Positions 1-7,723 of a DNA stretch of 64,000 nucleotides are shown piece after piece. The translations under genes were made by a program, and so were the position numbers. The notes beneath the pieces are model-generated. The model did no database searches, had not been told where the DNA came from, and was given only the letters and a program-made list of their open reading frames with translations. Source of the DNA: Aliiroseovarius sp. PrR006 (GTDB lineage Bacteria > Pseudomonadota > Alphaproteobacteria > Rhodobacterales > Rhodobacteraceae). The stretch covers positions 930,001 through 994,000 of the forward strand of contig NZ_JAAGOY010000004.1 of assembly GCF_010500215.1 (NCBI RefSeq), read 5' to 3'. Positions within the stretch are counted from its first letter, which is position 1. Every line of letters begins with the position of its first letter.

Positions 1-354
1 GCACAAGGCGCCATGGGCGTGCTGCTGGTCCGCCTGGCGCGCGCGGATGCGAACTATGCCCAGACCGAGATCGCCCGGATCGATCGCCTCTTCGCCCATC
101 ACTATGACCTCAACCCCGTCGCAGCCGCGAAACTGCGCGCGGAATGTGAGGCACAGGAAAAACAGGCAGGCCCGACCGACGATCTGGCAAGGGCCGTGCA
201 GGGCCTGATGCCCATGGAACAGAGGGTAAGAATCATCACGGCCTTGTGGCAGGTGTCCCTGGCAGATGGCGTACTTCGCGATGAAGAGGCCGATCTGGTC
301 ACGCGCGTGGCCGAGGCATCCGGCGTTCCGCGCGGCGATATTGTTGTGGAATGA
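1..354 (+). CDS. TerB-like protein, 5' end outside window
   Basis: The frame is open from base 1, so the start lies upstream or at the ATG at 13; at least 113 residues are visible. It is all-helical in character, with a VRLARAD motif and an acidic LADGVLRDEEADLV segment near residues 80-95, which resembles the metal-binding acidic helices of TerB/DUF533 (tellurite resistance TerB-like) proteins. It is clearly related to the gene at 1388-1828, which shares ILVRLARAD, the IDR motif and the LxDGxxxxEE motif. The stop overlaps the next start as ATGA at 351-354, suggesting translational coupling. The family has no firm biochemical role, so only the fold-level call is supported. Confidence 0.7.
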   Translation, partial: AQGAMGVLLVRLARADANYAQTEIARIDRLFAHHYDLNPVAAAKLRAECEAQEKQAGPTDDLARAVQGLMPMEQRVRIITALWQVSLADGVLRDEEADLVTRVAEASGVPRGDIVVE

Positions 355-1028
355 AACCCGCTGCATTCATCGCATTCTGCCTGTCCGTTGCCCCAGCCGC
401 GGCCAATCCCATCACGCAAGTCCCCTATGACCTTGTCGCGCAAGCCGCATCTGGTTTGATTGACTTCGAGAGCTTTCCCGTCCTGCCCGAGCCGGGCCAA
501 GCGATTGCCGGTGCAATCCACGCCCCCGGAGCCATCTTGGGAGCCGCGCTGATTGGGCAGAGCCTTGTCGCACAGGATGTCTTCGCCGTTCTCGACGGCG
601 AGCCAAAGCCCCCTCCGCGCGTGGTGCAGCCCCCGACGCGGCCACCTCTGGCCGTTGCCTTCCACGCGGGTTTCGGGTCGAATGCAGCCTTCCCATTAGG
701 CCCCGACGGGTTCACACAGCGGTCCGGCCGAGGGGAAGGCAGTGTGGCAATCAGTTTTGACGCCCCAACCCAATCTTTTGCCCTGCGCCTGCATCTGGAC
801 TACTCGGATCCGCTGGGCAGCCGTCCACCACCCGGCCCAGTCTGGCTGAGCTTCTACGACAAAGACGCCACGCTTTTACACACGGATACACTGATGCCCG
901 CGCATGGCGTGCAAAGTTTCGGGTTCCTCAGCTCCACCCCCGTCGCGGCAATTTCGCTGACCCATCAGGATCCCGGTGGAATTGCGATTGACGATATCCG
1001 CTATTCACTGGACAGTCTGACAAACTGA
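351..1028 (+). CDS. Secreted protein of unknown function
   Basis: This 225-residue protein begins with a short basic residue and a hydrophobic stretch ending APAAANP (residues 1-20), a plausible Sec signal peptide. The mature part is rich in Pro, Gly, Ser and beta-forming segments; the end (IAIDDIRYS) resembles the last strand of jelly-roll or carbohydrate-binding-like beta sandwiches seen in exported proteins. I do not recognise a family. It is coupled to the preceding TerB-like gene by an ATGA overlap and is followed 16 bases later by the DUF1330 gene, so the three are probably co-transcribed. Location is inferred to be periplasmic or extracellular. Confidence 0.6.
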   Translation: MKPAAFIAFCLSVAPAAANPITQVPYDLVAQAASGLIDFESFPVLPEPGQAIAGAIHAPGAILGAALIGQSLVAQDVFAVLDGEPKPPPRVVQPPTRPPLAVAFHAGFGSNAAFPLGPDGFTQRSGRGEGSVAISFDAPTQSFALRLHLDYSDPLGSRPPPGPVWLSFYDKDATLLHTDTLMPAHGVQSFGFLSSTPVAAISLTHQDPGGIAIDDIRYSLDSLTN

Positions 1029-1044
1029 ACGACAGGGGGCAAAA

Positions 1045-1338
1045 ATGGCCAAAGGATACTGGATCGGACGCGTCGATGTGGACGACCTCGAACGTTACCA
1101 AGAATACGTTAAAGCGAACGGCCCAGCCTTCGAGACCTATGGCGCACGATTCTTGATCCGGGGCGGCAAATTCGAATCCGTCGAAGGTCAGTCGCGTTCA
1201 CGCAATGTCGTGATCGAGTTTCCCAGCTATCAAGACGCCGTCGACTGCTACAACAGTGATATCTATCAAGCCGCCAAGGCCTTCCGCGATCCTGTCTCTC
1301 AGGCAGATGTCATCATCATCGAAGGCTATGACGGATAA
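1045..1338 (+). CDS. DUF1330 family protein
   Basis: The 97-residue product has the features of the DUF1330 family: an N-terminal KGYWIGRVDV strand, a central YGARFLIRGG segment and the end of the domain with VVIEFPSYQDAVDCYNS. Members adopt a dimeric alpha/beta-barrel (ferredoxin-like) fold; their substrate is generally unknown. An AGGGGG ribosome binding site lies at 1033-1038 before the ATG. It lies between a secreted protein gene and a second TerB-like gene on the same strand. No catalytic assignment is possible from sequence. Confidence 0.85.
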   Translation: MAKGYWIGRVDVDDLERYQEYVKANGPAFETYGARFLIRGGKFESVEGQSRSRNVVIEFPSYQDAVDCYNSDIYQAAKAFRDPVSQADVIIIEGYDG

Positions 1339-1387
1339 GTGAAGGAGGTGGGCTTGGCATTTTCTGCGCCATGCCCACATAAAACGA

Positions 1388-1828
1388 ATGCTGAAATCGC
1401 TTCTGGACAAACTGACCCAACCCGCCCCCCAGCCGCTTCAGGATGGGGATGCCAGACTAGCCGTGGCGGCCATTCTTGTGCGACTTGCGCGGGCGGATCA
1501 CGACTATGACGCCGACGAAAAGCGTGCGATTGACCGGATTTTGGCGCAGCGGCATGGGCTATCAGATACCGAGGCCACGTCCCTTCGTACCGAAGCAGAG
1601 GCGTTGGAGACCACCGCCCCCGACACGGTCCGTTTTACCAACGCCGTGAAGGATGCCGTGCCATTGGATGATCGCATCGCCATCTTGGAAGCCGCGTGGA
1701 CAGTTGTCCTGACGGACGGCGCGCGCGCCTCGGAAGAGGATGCACTTATGCGGATGATTCCTCGTTTTTTGGGCATCAGCGATGTCGACAGCAATCTGGC
1801 CCGCCAGCGGGCGGCAAAGGCGCTGTAG
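1388..1828 (+). CDS. TerB-like protein
   Basis: The 146-residue helical protein is a full-length paralogue of the truncated gene at the window start. Shared features are ILVRLARAD (about residues 30-38), a following ID/RI helix and a LTDGARASEEDALM acidic helix near residues 115-128. TerB-like domains bind divalent metal through such acidic helices and are found in stress and envelope contexts; function here is inferred only at family level. The ribosome binding site before the ATG is weak. There are 229 bases after it without a gene before the ABC operon, and no clear terminator is visible there. Confidence 0.75.
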   Translation: MLKSLLDKLTQPAPQPLQDGDARLAVAAILVRLARADHDYDADEKRAIDRILAQRHGLSDTEATSLRTEAEALETTAPDTVRFTNAVKDAVPLDDRIAILEAAWTVVLTDGARASEEDALMRMIPRFLGISDVDSNLARQRAAKAL

Positions 1829-2057
1829 CCCCCTCAACCCTTTTCAGGTTTTGATTCCCCGCAAAGCGCGCGGCTCTTCGGCCAGACATGCGCGCTCTAC
1901 CCCGTGTTGATCATCACGACACAAACCGACATTTCGCAGCGCGAACCGACCATCCACCCGGATTTACGTAACTTCCCCGTCATTTCGCCGTTGCAATCCG
2001 TATGAATTTGCTTCCTACTCAGGCACCACAAAACCCTGTACTAAGCCGGAACCACTC

Positions 2058-2861
2058 GTGCCTCGCGATAACTCAGACCATCATTCTGCCGACACTGCGT
2101 CGGTCATTGAAATCCGCGACCTGCACAAAAGCTATGGTGCGCTGGAAGTGCTAAAAGGCGTCGATCTGGTCGCCCCGCGCGGGCATGTAGTATCTCTGAT
2201 CGGGTCATCCGGGTCTGGCAAATCCACCCTTCTGCGCTGTGCCAACCTGCTTGAAGAAAGCCAGCAGGGCGACATCCGCTTTGAAGGCGAGCCGATCAAG
2301 TGGAAGGGCCAAGGACTGAACCGTCACCCCGCGGATCGTGCTCAGGTCACGCGCATCCGTACCAACCTGTCGATGGTGTTCCAGCAGTTCAATCTGTGGT
2401 CCCACATGACCATCCTGCAAAACGTGATGGAAGCGCCCGTGACCGTTCTTGGCCGCGACAAGGTCGAGGTCGAAGAAAAGGCGCGCGCGTATCTGGCGAA
2501 GGTCGGCATTGGCGACAAATGCGACGTCTGGCCCGCGCAGTTGTCCGGTGGCCAACAGCAGCGTGCTGCGATTGCCCGTGCGTTGTGCATGGAACCAAAG
2601 GCGCTTTTGTTTGATGAACCCACGTCGGCGCTGGATCCAGAGCTTGAGCAAGAGGTGGTCAAGGTGATCAAAGATCTGGCCGCCGAAGGTCGCACCATGA
2701 TCATCGTCACCCATGACATGCGCTTGGCCCATGATGTGTCCGATCATGTCGTGTTCCTGCATCAGGGGCTGATCGAAGAAGAGGGTGCGCCGGGCGAGCT
2801 GTTCGGCAATCCGAAAAGCGAACGCCTGAAACAATTCCTGTCTCACTCGCAACCCGTGTGA
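2058..2861 (+). CDS. Polar amino acid ABC transporter, ATP-binding subunit
   Basis: The 267-residue ATPase of an amino acid importer has Walker A GSSGSGKST (about residues 53-61), the Q-loop FQQFNLW, the signature LSGGQQQR, Walker B ALLFDEPTSALD and the switch His in VTHD. The order and motifs match the HisP/GlnQ/OccP family of polar amino acid uptake ATPases. The start is GTG with only a weak upstream GCCGGA, so the exact N-terminus is uncertain; the domain starts near residue 15. It is the first gene of an operon with a binding protein and two permeases. Basic amino acids or opine-like substrates are plausible, but the sequence alone does not fix the ligand. Confidence 0.92.
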   Translation: MPRDNSDHHSADTASVIEIRDLHKSYGALEVLKGVDLVAPRGHVVSLIGSSGSGKSTLLRCANLLEESQQGDIRFEGEPIKWKGQGLNRHPADRAQVTRIRTNLSMVFQQFNLWSHMTILQNVMEAPVTVLGRDKVEVEEKARAYLAKVGIGDKCDVWPAQLSGGQQQRAAIARALCMEPKALLFDEPTSALDPELEQEVVKVIKDLAAEGRTMIIVTHDMRLAHDVSDHVVFLHQGLIEEEGAPGELFGNPKSERLKQFLSHSQPV

Positions 2862-2899
2862 GACCAACTTAAACCAAAAAAGTAACCTGGGAGTAAATC

Positions 2900-3613
2900 A
2901 TGAAAAAACTGATCGTCTCGACGGCGGCGCTGGCCCTGACAGCCGGCTTCGCACTGGCCGATGACACCGTGCGCCTCGGCACCGAAGGTGCCTATGCACC
3001 GTGGAACTTCGTGAACGATGCTGGCGAAATCGACGGCTTCGAACGCGAACTGGGCGACGAGCTGTGCAAGCGCGCCGAACTGACCTGCACATGGGTCAAG
3101 AACGAGTGGGATTCGATCATTCCGAATCTGGTCTCGGGCAACTACGACGCCATCATCGCTGGTATGTCGATCACTGCCGAACGTGACGAAGTCATCGACT
3201 TCACCCAAGCCTACACCCCGCCAGATCCCTCGGCTTATGCAGCCATGTCGGCAGACGTCGATCCGGCTGGCGGCGTTGTTGCCGCTCAGGCGACCACCAT
3301 TCAGGCTGCTTTCGTAGCTGAACAAGGCTGGACCCTGGTTGAATTCGCAACCCCGGAAGAAACCGTTGCTGCCGTGAAGAACGGTGAAGCTGACGCGGTT
3401 CTGGCCGACAAATCCTTCCTGGACACCATGGTTGGTGCCGATGGTCTGGTGATGCTGGAACGTATGGAGCAAATCGGCGGCGGCGTTGGCATGGGTATCC
3501 GTGAAAGCGACGGCGACCTGCGCGCCAAGTTCGATGCGGCCATCCAGTCGATGAAAGACGATGGCACCCTGAACACCATGATCGCCAAATGGGAAGTTGC
3601 TTCTCAGTGGTAA
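2900..3613 (+). CDS. Amino acid ABC transporter, periplasmic binding protein
   Basis: The 237-residue product starts with a Sec signal (MKKLIVSTAALALTAGFALA) cleaved before DDTVRLG. The mature part has the family 3 solute-binding layout: GTEGAYAPWNF near the N-terminus, DFQ-like EWDSIIPNLVSGNYDAIIAGMSIT and ERDEVIDFTQAY. It delivers a polar amino acid to the membrane permeases encoded just downstream. An 11-bp stem-loop follows the stop codon, which is common after binding-protein genes and can stabilise this part of the mRNA. GGGAG lies before the ATG. Confidence 0.92.
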   Translation: MKKLIVSTAALALTAGFALADDTVRLGTEGAYAPWNFVNDAGEIDGFERELGDELCKRAELTCTWVKNEWDSIIPNLVSGNYDAIIAGMSITAERDEVIDFTQAYTPPDPSAYAAMSADVDPAGGVVAAQATTIQAAFVAEQGWTLVEFATPEETVAAVKNGEADAVLADKSFLDTMVGADGLVMLERMEQIGGGVGMGIRESDGDLRAKFDAAIQSMKDDGTLNTMIAKWEVASQW

Positions 3614-3624
3614 TGTAATGGCCG

Positions 3625-3650
3625 GGCCCGTGTGCTGACGCATGCGGGCC
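3625..3650 (+). other. Intercistronic stem-loop after the binding-protein gene
   Basis: Bases 3625-3635 can pair with 3640-3650 (11 pairs including two G-U) around a TGAC loop. No T-run follows, so it looks like an mRNA stabiliser or partial terminator that lets the binding protein be made in excess over the permeases, rather than a full terminator. Confidence 0.6.
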
Positions 3651-3682
3651 TTGCATCTTTCAGCGGATAATCTGCACACGCG

Positions 3683-4567
3683 ATGTTTTCCTACTGTACC
3701 GATCCTTCCACGCTTGAGGGCCTAAGCTGGCTCAGCTGCTACCTGACCACAGGCAAGCATATGGCGTTCTATCAATCCTTTGGGATTGTCTTGGTGCTGT
3801 TGGCAATCACCGCACCGGTGGCCTTGATGTTCGGCTTTGCAGGCGCAACCGCAGCCCGCTCGCGCATCTGGCCGGTCAGCCTTCTGGGCAAATCCTACAC
3901 TGCCATTGTACGGGGCGTCCCCGACATTGCGTTCTTCATGTTCTTCGTGATCGCACTGGATCAGGGGTTTGAGTATATGCGCCACAAGGTGAAGTGCCCC
4001 GACTGGTCCGAACCTGTTCGCCAGGGCAATGACTTCGTGGTCTGCGCGCAGGCCAAGCTTCCCCTGTCGACCAGCCCGCAATGGATGCACGAAACCTATG
4101 GCTTTGCGCTGGCGGTTCTGACCTTTGCCATCGTATTCGGGGCCTTTGCCGCGAACGTGCTGTTTGGCGCCATGAAAGCCGTGCCCCACGCCCAGCTTGA
4201 AACCGCCGAGGCCTATGGCATGTCGTCCCGCCAGACCTTCTGGCGCATCCTCGTGCCGCAAATGTGGGTCTATGCCCTGCCCGGCCTGTCGAACCTGTGG
4301 ATGATCCTGATCAAGGCCACGCCGCTTTTGTTCCTTTTGGGCGTCGAAGACATCGTCTATTGGGCGCGTGAACTAGGAGCGACGAAATCTGCCAAGTTCA
4401 CAGAGTATCCGCATGGGAACTGGAACGCCTATTACTTCGGGGGCCTTCTGGTTTTCTACCTGATGCTTACCTCGATCAGCGAGCGTGTGTATAAGCGACT
4501 GTCCCTCCGCCTGTCCCACGGTCAGGCCACCGCCGCCGGCGAAGCGCAACGGAAGGCCGCGACATGA
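3683..4567 (+). CDS. Amino acid ABC transporter permease
   Basis: The 294-residue inner membrane protein has several hydrophobic segments (about residues 30-60, 75-90, 135-160, 200-225 and 255-275) and the EAA-loop signature AETAEAYGMSSRQTFWRILVPQMW that contacts the ATPase. This places it in the HisM/HisQ-type permease family. It is longer than a typical 220-240 residue HisQ because of an N-terminal extension and a periplasmic-looking insert with two cysteines near residues 105-125. The last four bases overlap the next permease start (ATGA). Confidence 0.9.
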   Translation: MFSYCTDPSTLEGLSWLSCYLTTGKHMAFYQSFGIVLVLLAITAPVALMFGFAGATAARSRIWPVSLLGKSYTAIVRGVPDIAFFMFFVIALDQGFEYMRHKVKCPDWSEPVRQGNDFVVCAQAKLPLSTSPQWMHETYGFALAVLTFAIVFGAFAANVLFGAMKAVPHAQLETAEAYGMSSRQTFWRILVPQMWVYALPGLSNLWMILIKATPLLFLLGVEDIVYWARELGATKSAKFTEYPHGNWNAYYFGGLLVFYLMLTSISERVYKRLSLRLSHGQATAAGEAQRKAAT

Positions 4568-5370
4568 GCTGCGTTCAAACTGTTCAGGACTATGCTTTCC
4601 GCTCGATTGGCTACGGTGAACGCCTGCTGCCGCGTGAAGACTATACGCTGTGCGAGCATTTCACGCTGATCGGCTCGGGCATGATCTGGAACATCTATTT
4701 CGGCCTCATCGCGATCCTGTTCGGTTTCTTTGCCGCCACGGGGTTGGCACTGGCCAAGAACAGCCGTTCGGTCCGAGTGCGCAAACCGGCCGAGTTCTTC
4801 ATCTATGTGTTCCGCGGCTCGCCGCTGTTTATCCAGATGTTCTTTGCCTATGCGGTGTTTCTGTCGATCAAGCAGAGCGTCCCGGGCTTTTCGCTGCTGA
4901 CAACAGCGTGGCTGGGTGCCTCGATCGTGCTGTTCCTGAACACCACCGCCTATTCAGCCGAGATCTTCTTTGGCGCACTGCAGTCGATCCCGAAAGGCGA
5001 TCTTGAGGCCGCCGACGCCTATGGCATTACGGGCTGGACCCGCTTTAAGCGGATCATCTGGCCGTCGATGATGCGTCTGGCATGGCCTGCCTATACGAAC
5101 GAGGCGATCTTCTTATTCCACGCCACGGCGCTGGTCTATTTCTCGGGCTTTCCGGTCTGGCAGCAACGCGGAGACGCGCTCTATTACGCCAGCTATTTCG
5201 CAGATAAGACGTTCAACCCGTTCATCCCCTACCCGATCCTGGCCTTCTATTTCATCTTGTTGACGTTAGCCGTCATCTTGATCTTTGGCCGCATCGGCAA
5301 GCGCCTGAACCGGCACCTTCCACAGGCTGTGGTGCGCCGCCCCAGCTTCATGCGCACCTTGTTTCGCTGA
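4564..5370 (+). CDS. Amino acid ABC transporter permease
   Basis: This is the second permease of the importer, 268 residues, with hydrophobic segments near residues 35-60, 85-105, 110-130, 190-205 and 220-245 and an EAA loop (DLEAADAYGITGWTRFKRIIWPSM). An N-terminal extension of about 35 residues precedes the usual HisQ-type core. The ATGA overlap with the upstream permease indicates coupled translation and a heterodimeric permease. The operon then continues towards the glutamine amidotransferase gene at 5461, separated by an 90-base gap holding two palindromes. Confidence 0.9.
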   Translation: MSCVQTVQDYAFRSIGYGERLLPREDYTLCEHFTLIGSGMIWNIYFGLIAILFGFFAATGLALAKNSRSVRVRKPAEFFIYVFRGSPLFIQMFFAYAVFLSIKQSVPGFSLLTTAWLGASIVLFLNTTAYSAEIFFGALQSIPKGDLEAADAYGITGWTRFKRIIWPSMMRLAWPAYTNEAIFLFHATALVYFSGFPVWQQRGDALYYASYFADKTFNPFIPYPILAFYFILLTLAVILIFGRIGKRLNRHLPQAVVRRPSFMRTLFR

Positions 5371-5415
5371 TCAATCACGCAAAATTGCCCTTGCCCCGGC
5401 GTCACGGCTCGGGTA

Positions 5416-5429
5416 GGTCATGTATGACC
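5416..5429. promoter_or_regulatory. Inverted repeat GGTCAT-N2-ATGACC, candidate operator
   Basis: A perfect 6-bp inverted repeat with a two-base spacer lies between the permease and the amidotransferase genes, immediately upstream of a second palindrome. The same half-sites with a five-base spacer occur at 25969-25985 upstream of the indolepyruvate oxidoreductase. Protein binding is inferred only from symmetry and position. Confidence 0.35.
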
Positions 5430-5436
5430 GTGTAAT

Positions 5437-5450
5437 AATTTGATCAAATT
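5437..5450. promoter_or_regulatory. Palindrome AATTTGATCAAATT, candidate operator
   Basis: A perfect 14-bp palindrome lies 10 bases before the amidotransferase ATG. The core ATAATTTGATCAAAT (15 bases) recurs identically at 40730-40744 upstream of the glutamine-synthetase-family gene. The location over the promoter/translation start suggests a repressor site shared by the two glutamyl-metabolism genes. Confidence 0.5.
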
Positions 5451-5460
5451 TGGGTGACGC

Positions 5461-6132
5461 ATGAAAATCGGCATTCTGCAAGCGGGCCATTCCCCCGACG
5501 AACTACGCGATAGCGTCGGCGACTATGGCGAGATGTTCACCCGCCTTCTGGATGGGCATGGGTTCGACTTCCAGATCTTCTCGGTCGTGGATGGCGAATT
5601 TCCTGCGGGCACAGACGACGCGGATGGCTGGCTGATCACCGGCTCGAAACATGGTGTTTACGAGGATCACGACTGGATCCCACCGCTAGAAGATCTAATC
5701 CGCGACATCCGCGATGCGGGCCAGCCGCTGGTCGGCGTCTGCTTTGGCCACCAGATCATCGCCCAAGCGCTTGGCGGTAAGGTCGAGAAATTCGATGGTG
5801 GTTGGTCGATCGGGCGAACCGAGTACGATTTCGGATATGAGAAATTGGCCCTGAACGCTTGGCATCAGGATCAAGTGATCGACGCGCCAGAAGGAGCCGA
5901 AATCATCGCCTCGACCGATTTCTGCGCCAATGCGGCCATGATGATCGGCGACAGAATCCTGACCATCCAGCCCCACCCCGAATTCACAGCCCCCTTGGTC
6001 GCGGGTCTGATTGAACATCGCGGACGCGGCAATGTCCCGGATGCGCTGCTGGATGCTGCAGCGGGCGTGCTTGAGACCGGAACGGACAACGCCAAGTTTG
6101 CAGACCAGATGGCCGCTATTCTGAAAGGGTAG
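5461..6132 (+). CDS. Class I (type 1) glutamine amidotransferase-like hydrolase
   Basis: The 223-residue protein has the class I GATase triad: nucleophile Cys94 in GVCFGHQ, and His172 and Glu174 in IQPHPEF. It stands alone with no synthase domain, as in gamma-glutamyl hydrolases of amine catabolism (the role of E. coli PuuD, or IpuF-type enzymes) and in GMP-synthase-like COG0518 proteins. It follows an amino acid importer and shares an operator-like palindrome with the glutamine-synthetase-family gene at 40810, which supports, but does not prove, a role in hydrolysing a gamma-glutamyl intermediate. A rho-independent terminator follows at 6150. Confidence 0.8.
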   Translation: MKIGILQAGHSPDELRDSVGDYGEMFTRLLDGHGFDFQIFSVVDGEFPAGTDDADGWLITGSKHGVYEDHDWIPPLEDLIRDIRDAGQPLVGVCFGHQIIAQALGGKVEKFDGGWSIGRTEYDFGYEKLALNAWHQDQVIDAPEGAEIIASTDFCANAAMMIGDRILTIQPHPEFTAPLVAGLIEHRGRGNVPDALLDAAAGVLETGTDNAKFADQMAAILKG

Positions 6133-6149
6133 CCCTCAATCCCAGCCCC

Positions 6150-6178
6150 AAAAGCCGCGTTGCCTTAGCGCGGCTTTT
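6150..6178 (+). terminator. Rho-independent terminator
   Basis: AAAAGCCGCG pairs with CGCGGCTTTT around a nine-base loop, followed by CATTTTT. It closes the transcript ending with the amidotransferase gene. The remaining 170 bases to the next gene hold no further recognisable feature apart from a likely promoter region and the GAAAGAGGAG ribosome binding site. Confidence 0.85.
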
Positions 6179-6348
6179 CATTTTTGCCCCCTCCACCCCG
6201 CAGATTCGTAACACGCGCGCGACAAGTCTGAGAATTTCGTCGCGTCGACGGCAGTAAAACTTCTGGCCAGACTCAGCGTGCTATTTTATATTTTCCGAAA
6301 TGAGTTTTCGAAAAAGCCGAAAAGGCGACACTCGAAAGAGGAGACAGC

Positions 6349-7590
6349 ATGACCCTGGACCAGAACGCAGCCCCACTCGCCGCACCGAACGTCCACGACG
6401 CCGAACCCATCCCCGAAGCCGCCCGCGCCGAGATCGACCGGCTGCTACAGTCCGGTGACCTCTTCCGCTACACCGCCCCAGAAGACGCGCCTGTTGCCCT
6501 TCTGGAAGCCGAGTTCGCCGAGATGATGGGCGCTAAATACGCTCTGGCCGTGGCCAGCTGCTCGGCCGCGCTGTTTCTGTCCCTGAAAGCGCTAAATCTG
6601 CCGCGCGACACCAAGGTCCTGATCCCCGCCTTCACCTTCGCCGCTGTGCCCAGCTCGGTCGTGCATGCCGAGTGCAAGCCGGTGTTGGTGGATGTGCAGG
6701 ACAACTACCGTATCGACATGAACGATTTCGCCGCCAAGCTGACCCCGGATGTGGGCGCGGTGATCATCAGCCATATGCGCGGCCATACTTCGGACATGGA
6801 TGCGATCATGCAGCTGTGCGATGCCGCCGAAATACCGGTGATCGAAGACGCTGCCCATTCGCTTGGCACGCTATGGCATGGGCGCAAAATCGGTACGATC
6901 GGAAAAATCGGCTGTTTCTCGTTCCAGTCCTACAAGATGCTGAATGCGGGCGAAGGAGGCATTCTGATCACCGATGACGCCGATCTAGCCGCCCGCGCTG
7001 TGATCATGTCTGGCGCCTACGAGCATAACTGGAAAAAACACAAAACGCCGCGCGGTGAAAACTCGACCGATCTGGCCGACGCTTTCGCACGCTGGCAAAA
7101 CCAGCTGCCGCTCTACAACACGCGCCTCTCGAACCTGTCCGCCGCCGTCATCCGCCCGCAAATTCCAGAGCTTGAGCGCCGCGTGGCGGACGGTCTGCGC
7201 AACCACGACTATGTGGCGGCAAAGCTGGAAAAAAGCCCGTGGATCACCGTCCCCGCGCCGCTGGCCCCGGAAACCCGCGCGCCGGATTCGATCCAGTTCA
7301 ATCTGGTTAATGTCACCGATGAAGAGACCATCGCCTTCCAAGCGGCTGCAAAAGCACGCGGCGTCGGAGTTCAAGTTTTCGGAAGAAGCGAAGACAACGC
7401 CCGCGCCTTCTGGAACTGGCAGTTCATCGACGACCAAGGCCCGCTACCACAAACTCGCGAGATGCTGTCCCGTGCCTGCGACACCCGCCTGCCCGTGCGC
7501 TTGACCCCGCCCGAACTGGACTTCATCGCCGACGCCATTGTGGGTGCCCTCGCCGAGGTGAAAACCCAGAAAGCAGAAACAGCAGCCTAA
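6349..7590 (+). CDS. DegT/DnrJ/EryC1/StrS family PLP-dependent aminotransferase
   Basis: The 413-residue enzyme has the fold-type I features of the DegT/StrS family: a SCSAALFLSLKAL region near residues 70-82, IPAFTFAAVPSSVV, the PLP-binding IEDAAHSLG (Asp167) and the Schiff-base lysine Lys196 in SFQSYKMLNAGEGG. Family members transaminate keto-sugars or inosose-like substrates using glutamate or glutamine. No sugar-nucleotide or polysaccharide genes are nearby, so the substrate is not inferable. GAGGAG lies before the ATG. The gene stands alone: terminator before, a repeat element and an opposing LysR gene after it. Confidence 0.85.
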   Translation: MTLDQNAAPLAAPNVHDAEPIPEAARAEIDRLLQSGDLFRYTAPEDAPVALLEAEFAEMMGAKYALAVASCSAALFLSLKALNLPRDTKVLIPAFTFAAVPSSVVHAECKPVLVDVQDNYRIDMNDFAAKLTPDVGAVIISHMRGHTSDMDAIMQLCDAAEIPVIEDAAHSLGTLWHGRKIGTIGKIGCFSFQSYKMLNAGEGGILITDDADLAARAVIMSGAYEHNWKKHKTPRGENSTDLADAFARWQNQLPLYNTRLSNLSAAVIRPQIPELERRVADGLRNHDYVAAKLEKSPWITVPAPLAPETRAPDSIQFNLVNVTDEETIAFQAAAKARGVGVQVFGRSEDNARAFWNWQFIDDQGPLPQTREMLSRACDTRLPVRLTPPELDFIADAIVGALAEVKTQKAETAA

Positions 7591-7598
7591 ACAACTCA

Positions 7599-7722
7599 GC
7601 GCATTTTCTTGCACTAAGTATCCTGGGGTTCGAGGGCTTCCTGGAATTGGTCCGGGGGACCAATTCGCCCGATGAACGGGCGGAGCCCCGGCCAAAGGCC
7701 AAGAGGGGCAACGCCCCTCCCC
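7599..7722 (-). repeat. Hairpin-rich intergenic repeat element, copy 1
   Basis: Read on the minus strand this stretch contains a GAGGGGC/GCCCCTC hairpin (7703-7719), a GCCCG/CGGGC hairpin (7667-7681), an extra 10-bp palindrome GAATTGGTCC-N3-GGACCAATTC (7644-7666) and ends in a segment with ACCCCAGGATACTT, CAAGAAAA and GCGC. The same order of two hairpins and the same end, with ACCCCGGGATATTT and CAAGAAAA, occurs at 31411-31477. It lies between convergent genes, as REP-like elements usually do. Confidence 0.6.
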
Positions 7723-7723
7723 C

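Noticed and set aside
5461-6132. Naming the amidotransferase puuD
   Set aside because: The triad alone does not fix the substrate, and puuD is also the symbol of the urate hydroxylase in this window; only the family call is given.
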